Origin: Pogona vitticeps | Taxonomy: Eukaryota > Chordata > Lepidosauria > Squamata > Agamidae | NCBI RefSeq assembly: GCF_051106095.1 | Contig: NC_135787.1 | Coordinates: 170,957,001-171,021,000 of the forward strand | Direction of reading: 5' to 3' | Length of the DNA: 64,000 bases | Shown: one piece after another, positions 58,161 to 64,000 of the stretch | Layout: the number at the start of each line of letters is the position of its first letter | Position numbering within the stretch: position 1 is the stretch's first letter | The notes under the pieces: model-generated | Database searches by the model: none | The model's input: the letters and a program-made list of their open reading frames with translations, nothing else | What the model was told of the DNA's origin: nothing | Made by a program: the position numbers and the translations under genes

Positions 58161-61100
58161 CTTATATTAAATGTTAACTTGTTCCCATTCATTCAATGTG
58201 GGCTATTCTTGCTGATCACACATGTAAAAATAACCCCATTTATACTAATTCACTTAACCCTTCTGTTGTACTGATACTTTTTTTCTGCTGTCACATGGTA
58301 TATACATCACTGGGAATGTTTACATTGTTTTTATTGTTTCATTTCTTTCTATTTGAACTGTTGTAGTGGGCTACACTGCTCTTTAATTTTGTATCAATTG
58401 ATTTTCTCTACTGTTTGTTGGGACAATCAGGCTCACCCTTGTCAATTTGTTTAAATTACCAAAGGTGATATATTGATGAAATGATAAGAGCATTCCTTCC
58501 TCCTCCCCGTTTCCCTTCCCTCCTTTGCTCACTCATCCCCTTTTCCTTACCTTTCCCTCTTAGTTCTAGCCTGTGATTTTTCTTTTTCCTTTTGTACAAT
58601 GTCGGGAGGAGAAAGAGGGTTTTAAAAGACTTGCAAAGTATTGTAAAGAGCAGGGTTTAAACATTGCAGTGCTCCTTTCTTTAAAATTAAAAGCAGGAAA
58701 TCTCAAGCTGTCCTTCACCCACAAGGAGGGTGGGAGGTGGTCTTCTTCTGAGCAATGTATTCATGTTGATTTGTTACAGCAGCAGCAGCAATTTATCAAT
58801 TTATCGCTATCCCTTTTAGATTTTTTTTAAAGGGTACAAGCACAGTGGCCATGAAGTGGCCATAGTTTGTGGAAAGCCAAGCTCTTCACAAAGGAAATAA
58901 ATAGACAGGAACATTTACACACAATGAAACAATAAGGAATGGAGTTATACATCATCAGTACAATTTAAAACAATCTGCCCAGTGAGGGAGAAATAAACCA
59001 ATTGCTTGGGCAAATAAATCAATGTTGGTCATGCATCACGTGAACAGAAGATTATGAAATGATCTACATAATGGCCAAATGAGTATAACTGGAGGTTGTG
59101 ATTGAGCCCTTAGATGGCATCAACAAGTATAGCTTTAAATCATTAATTTAAGTGACAGCTTTCTTAACACACTCATGGGCCAAATCTTATGGGAAATGCT
59201 GTGCCTCCTGACACTGTCTCTGTTCTGGGAAAACAGTTTTCTCCTAGTAACAAAGACACTATGACCATGTGTATTTGTTGCTGTGGATTGTGAGATGAGA
59301 GGACTGTTGAGGAATTGTATGAACAGAACGCTACACTAGATATATGTTTGATCCCATCCAGTGTGGCTTTTTCAGGTTAATTATGTGAAGTAATAAATCC
59401 CAACTTAGGTTTATGGGGTGTTTTTTAAAAAATAAAATTAAAAATTAACTAAAAAAAAACATGTTGACAGTACCACCACAAATCCAAGGCAGCAAATGAG
59501 TGTGAATCCTGGTTTTATCTATCAGTCATTTCAAGTCTTCAACACTTAACACTAACAAGAACATAATCATTCCCCTCCACACCAGCAGCAAAGCCCATGC
59601 CACATATTCTCCTGTTTCAGGATTTTTTTTGAAGAAACTGATCACCCATAACTGCTACAGAAAAGCAAGAGATCAGTTGTGATCATGTCTTATCCTGCTC
59701 CCTATCAACTGGTTTGTACATTTTATAACAAATCTTTGAAGTATTTCTGCAATAAGTCAGAGAAACCTTAATTTGCTGCTTCAAGAGGCCCTTATGTCAA
59801 AGCAACTTCCCTCTCTCCTACATGTTGCATCTTCATTCTTAGGAATCAAGCTTAATCCCTTTGATAGAACAGACTGATGTTGAAAAGTACTGTCCCAGGG
59901 AATCGTGTATATACAGTACTGTCAAGATGCAACAAAACACAACATCAGAAATACTAAAAAGGCATTTTCTTATGATCTGTAACACTAATTTTCTCCTCAT
60001 CGACTTAATCTACATCATTTCCTTTTCACCCCCACCATTCAACTGCTTCTGTCATTAGCTGAACTCATTGCACTCGCTTCTCTCCAGCATTGGACACATT
60101 TTAATATCTCTTTACAGTAGTCCTTTTGTAGTTTTTTTTTTTGTCTTTGAAGACACTCACGAGTTCTCAATTTGTTTGCCAAGGAACTCTTGTGTGGCTG
60201 CTGCATTGTATGGCCTAGTTTAGATGTTTTGGACATCAGCTCCCAGAAGTCCCAGCCAGCATAGTCAATGATCAAGACTTCTGGGAGTTGAAGTTTGAAA
60301 GATAGGTGTGACCAAAGAATAAAAACAAAGTTGTAAAGGAAGACTAGTGATTATGACCAGCAGTCTTCCAGAGAAAAGAGGACCTGAAGAAGCCTTTCTG
60401 GGATTCTAAGGAATCCCAGGAATTATTGCACTTTTACCCTCTAATGCCAAACAGCATATATTCTTTCTCTCCCCCACCTCCATTATAATCACAACTGCCA
60501 TGTCGGAAGTTTTATGCAGCAAGATAGTGACCACCTTCAAGATCAACCAGTAATCTTCAGATGTGTATGTGTTAAACCTGAGTTTCCTTCATTAATATTT
60601 CACCATATCAGAGGAAGTATTCCAAAAAAACACTTCAAAAATCCCTTATTGGGATTACTTACATTGTAGCTCATTCAATCCTAACATAAACATTCACTGA
60701 GAATTCAGTACATGCTGTTCCTGCAACCTTCCACAAGCTAATAACTTGTGTACCTTTCCAAATCAGCATGGACAGATTATTCTTGTAAATTCTCCCATGT
60801 GAATTGGAATGGCTCCTGGTATTCCAGGATAGTTACCAAAGCCTTTCCTAGCCTGTTCCAGAACAAAATCAAAGCAAATCTATGTACAAGTGAACTTGAT
60901 CTTGGGGGGGGGGGGGGAAACACGTGTTTTAGGGACAGTGCAGAAACTTATGATTAAACCAGGGCCTTATGAAATAAAGGAAACTGTGTTATTAATATTA
61001 GTAGCTATAATATTCCCAGTTACATAACTGACTGAGGAAGGGGAAGCAATCTTACAAATGGGTCCTTTTCCCCCTCCACCTTGGGCCAGACACTATGTCT

Positions 61101-61914
61101 CAACCTAATGTAGCTAACAACTTTTTTGCAAGGAGGAAGACAAGAGAGAAAGGCGCTGTGTGTTGCCCTGAACTTGAGATCCTTGAGAGAAAGCCATGAA
61201 TATAACAAACAACTAAAATGAAAATTAACTAACTCACTCAGAGGCAAGTAAAGGTGAAGGAAGTCTAAACAGCAATCTGACCCACATCCACTCAGAAGTA
61301 GAGATTTAAAATTTCTCCAAAAAGTCCACACACATTTTTCCCACTTTTTTTTTTTTTTTGGAAAAATAGAAATTTCACATCTCTACATAAGCCCTGTTAA
61401 AATCAGCCAGGCTTACTCATAGGTAATTATGTTTATGATTGCCTTTTAAAACTATTTAGAATTCAGATGGACACCATGACCACAAAAATAAAAATAAATT
61501 CCCAGCTGGTTACCCTTCGGCCTCCAGTCTTCCCCTAGTTAATTCTTTTTTTCCCCTCGCTAGCAAACTGCATGACCTGGATGTACAGAAGCCTTCTGCC
61601 ACTAAATGATACCACAGGCTGAGCTTCTCCTGTTCGATTTCTGCCTGCCAAAGATACAAGGGACCTGCTGGAACAAACTGACTGTCCTGAGCCACTCCAC
61701 AAGAGTTCAGATGCTTCAGATCGCCCATAAGGAGGAGGGAATAAGCAATGAGCGCTGAGGTGTGTGTCTCTTTCTCTTGAGAAGTGACGAGGAGCAAGTG
61801 GCTTCAGGGGCCGTTCCCTCATCGACTTGCTTGCCCAGGGAAGGACGGAGACCGGCCATTTCAGCGTCAGCCTAAGAAAAACGGAAGGCCCAGGACTCTA
61901 AAGCCTCCCTATAC
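58161..61914 (-). other. WASHC3: WASHC3 intron 1, 5' two-thirds
   Basis: Apart from a fold-back element at 60205-60290 ('agctcccagaagtcccagcc' / 'gacttctgggagttgaagtt') I see no repeat or exon. The minus-strand open frames at 61020 and 61510 are not recognised. Confidence 0.5.
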
Positions 61915-61965
61915 CTTGGTCAGGTCGATGCCCGAGCCTACGAGCGGCAACCCGTCTTCGTCCAT
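61915..61965 (-). CDS. WASHC3: WASHC3 exon 1 (start codon)
   Basis: The ATG at 61965-61963 begins MDEDGLPLVGSGIDLTK, 17 codons, with a donor AAG|gtatag. Human WASHC3 starts MDEDGLPLMGSGIDLTK. The upstream frame stays open for 48 codons, but it is GC-biased 5' UTR, and the family always starts here. Exons 1-7 total 600 bp (199 residues plus stop); human has 194. WASHC3 is a subunit of the WASH complex, which activates Arp2/3 on endosomes. Confidence 0.97.
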
Positions 61966-62182
61966 CCCCAGCGGCCCCTCACGGGCTCCAAGAGACCAGA
62001 AGGAGCCTCGCGACCAAAACACATCCCGAGACGCGTCTGTCGTGACCTTTCCTCCCGGAAGCGATTTCTGGTGCCCCCCCTCTCTTTCCCAACCCCGCCC
62101 CCTTAGCACTCAGAAGGCAGGAGAACACCGTGAAGGGAAGCATTCGCGAGTCCGGCCGCCTTGCATCCTGGGAGCTGTAGTT
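61966..62182 (-). promoter_or_regulatory. WASHC3: WASHC3 promoter and 5' UTR
   Basis: A CpG-rich stretch without TATA. Sites in minus-strand sense: a ZNF143/Staf motif aactacagctcccaggatgc (62182-62163), an Sp1-type gggggcgggg (62102-62093) and an ETS-type cgcttccggg (62063-62054). This set is typical of housekeeping promoters. The transcription start is probably between 62050 and 62170. Confidence 0.75.
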
Positions 62183-62785
62183 CGGTCACTCGAAAGTTAA
62201 AACAGTCGCCTCAAGAAAACCAAAACCGATTTTTGTTTCAATAGGTATATAACTTCTGTGTCTCTCTGCCTAGTCTTATTTCTGTTTCTAAATCGTATTT
62301 GAAATGCTGCTGCATATTTTTCCATGATTTCCTCCGTCCGCAAAGAAAAGGAAAAAATAGATTTGGGAAATAGTACAGATGTTGTGGCATAGGTATGTGA
62401 ACTGGAGTTGCAGCTGTAATATAACAGATTTTTATTTGTCTGCTTTTTAAAGGATGAAGTAGAACGTATTTCTGGAGTTGCATCCCATATGTTCAGTTTA
62501 TAAAGGAGAGATGATGGAGTGTTTCCCATTAATGCTTTCTCTGTATATCTATATGTGCCATACTGATTATGACATTAGACTGTATTCCTTATGTAGTTAG
62601 TAAGTATTCAACAACTCAATTTAAATTGCACGAAAGGGGGGCGGTGTCTCCATGTTACTCACTGCATGCATTGCCTTTATGTACATATTAGGTAGACAGA
62701 AAACTTTTTCAGTGCCATGCAGTCTTTGTGAACTGTACTTCACTGAGATCAGAATTATTGTCAGTAACCTTTAGCCTTTTAGCCT
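62183..62785. other. upstream flank of WASHC3, no gene seen
   Basis: AT-rich sequence without a recognisable exon. No head-to-head partner gene is evident within 600 bp of the promoter. Confidence 0.45.
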
Positions 62786-62789
62786 TTTG

Positions 62790-63790
62790 TTTCTGTTCAT
62801 GGGGTTTTCTTGGCAAAGATACTGGAGTGGCTTGCCAATGCAACAGTTAGAACTGGATATGGAAACACTGATTGGTTCAAAATTGGGAAAGGAGTACGAC
62901 AAGGCTGTATATTGTCTCCCTGCTTATTTAATTTATATGCAGAATACATCATGCAAAAGGCTGGACTGGAGGAATCCCAAACTGGAATTAAGATTACTGG
63001 AAGAAATATCAAAAACTTCAGATATGCAGATGATACCACTCTGATGGCAGAAATTGAGGAGGAATTAAAGAAACTCTTAACGAGGGTGAAAGAGGAGAAC
63101 ACAAAAATGGTCTGAAGCTCAACATAAAAAAAAACTACGATCATGGCCACTGGTCCCATCACCTCCTGGGAAATAGAAGGGGAAGATATGGAGGCAGTGA
63201 CAGATTTTACTTCCCTGGGCTCCATGATCACTACAGATGGGGACAGCAGCCACAAAATTAAAAGACGCCTGCTTCTTGGGAGGAAAGCGATGACAAACCT
63301 AGAAAGCATCTTAAAAAGCAGAGACATCACCTTGCCAACAAAGGTCCACATAGTCAAAGCTATGGTTTTTCCAGTAGTGATGTATGCAAGCAAGAGCTGG
63401 ACCATAAAGAAAGCTGATCGCCGAAGAATTGATGCTTTTGAATTCTGGTGCTGGAGGAGACTCTTGAGAGTCCCCTGGACTGCAAGGAGAACAAACCTAT
63501 CCATTCTAAAGGAAATCAAGCCTGAGTGCTCACTGGAAGAACAGATCCTCAAGCTGAGGTTCCAATACTCTGGCCATCTCATGAAAAGAGAAGACTCCCT
63601 GGAAAAGCCCCTGATGTTAGGAAAGTGTGAAGGCAAGAGGAGAAGGGGATGACAACGGAAGAGATGGTTGGACAGTATCATTGAAGCTACAAACATGAAT
63701 CTGACCCAACTCCGGGAGGCAGTGGAAGACAGGAGGGCATGGCGTGCTCTGGTCCATGGGGTCATGAAGAGTCAGACACGACTAAACAAC
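62790..63790 (+). mobile_element. BovB LINE, 3' half
   Basis: The frame 62810-63112 encodes the RT palm: GNTDWFKIGKGVRQGCILSP, then FRYADDTTLMAEIEEELKK. After two small opposite shifts around an A-run (63108-63140) the same frame resumes with MATGPITSWEIEGEDMEAVT, VFPVVMYASKSWTIKKADRR and WCWRRLLRVPWTARRTN. The stop near 63650 is premature for the family, whose normal end (VHGVMKSQTRLNN-like) is readable to 63785. 5'-truncated; the least decayed BovB in the window. Confidence 0.93.
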
Positions 63791-64000
63791 TAAACAACAA
63801 TCTTTAGCCTTTTTTCAGTTGGGTATAATCTAAGAGCAGTAATGTAGCGGTATACTTACAAGTGCAGATGCTCATCAAGACAAAGCCAGCTACACTCAAT
63901 GACTATCCAAAAAATTCATTCAGCTGGATCAGTCCCTATCAATTCTCTATGTCCATAAGGTGATAGGCAGCCTATTGGTAGGTTGTATACTTATATTTTT
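63791..64000. other. window edge, nothing recognised
   Basis: No exon of NUP37, the next gene in human order, could be read here. Confidence 0.4.

Noticed and set aside
62797-63765. 322-codon minus-strand open frame
   Set aside because: It is the antisense shadow of the BovB LINE on the + strand.
63791-64000. First exon of NUP37
   Set aside because: Neither strand reads like the NUP37 N- or C-terminus.

Overview
The window looks like nuclear DNA of a squamate reptile, most likely a lizard. It holds spliced vertebrate genes with long introns, Sauria-type SINEs (a squamate tRNA SINE family), BovB LINEs of several ages, L2/CR1 LINEs, Penelope-like elements, hAT and mariner/Tigger DNA transposons, a Gmr1-like Ty3/Gypsy fossil and many microsatellites. 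Most open reading frames are chance or transposon-derived.

Two host genes can be supported. (1) The 3' part of DRAM1 lies on the + strand: exons at 348-534, 3332-3390 and 9011-9103, plus a less certain terminal exon at 10700-10741. Earlier exons lie off the left edge. The intron 535-3331 has the hallmarks of a U12-type (minor spliceosome) intron. (2) A complete WASHC3 (CCDC53) lies on the - strand: seven coding exons from 61965 down to 39474, giving 199 codons plus stop without any frame break. The genes converge, as in human 12q23, where DRAM1 and WASHC3 are also adjacent and convergent. DRAM1 acts at lysosomes in p53-linked autophagy and WASHC3 is a WASH-complex subunit on endosomes; nothing here links their regulation.

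Layout: 0-10.7 kb, DRAM1 exons and introns with SINEs, a BovB piece, a compound microsatellite and a CpG-rich block carrying a strong hairpin; 10.7-30.8 kb, intergenic repeats (LINE, hAT, Penelope, BovB, SINEs, fold-back elements); 30.9-36.5 kb, the Gmr1-like LTR fossil with a Penelope insertion; 36.5-39.5 kb, mostly unrecognised sequence and the WASHC3 3' flank; 39.5-62.0 kb, WASHC3 with introns full of L2, CR1, hAT, Tigger-like and Penelope insertions; 62.0-62.2 kb, a WASHC3 promoter with ZNF143-, ETS- and Sp1-like sites; 62.8-63.8 kb, the 3' half of a BovB.

I see no wholly new gene system. The items most worth a second look are short Penelope-like insertions with 13-bp target duplications (one a near-perfect palindrome), the SCAN-like capsid and INT-before-RT order of the Gypsy fossil, the DRAM1 U12 intron, the hairpin in the CpG block, and a Tigger-like element carrying its own minisatellite.
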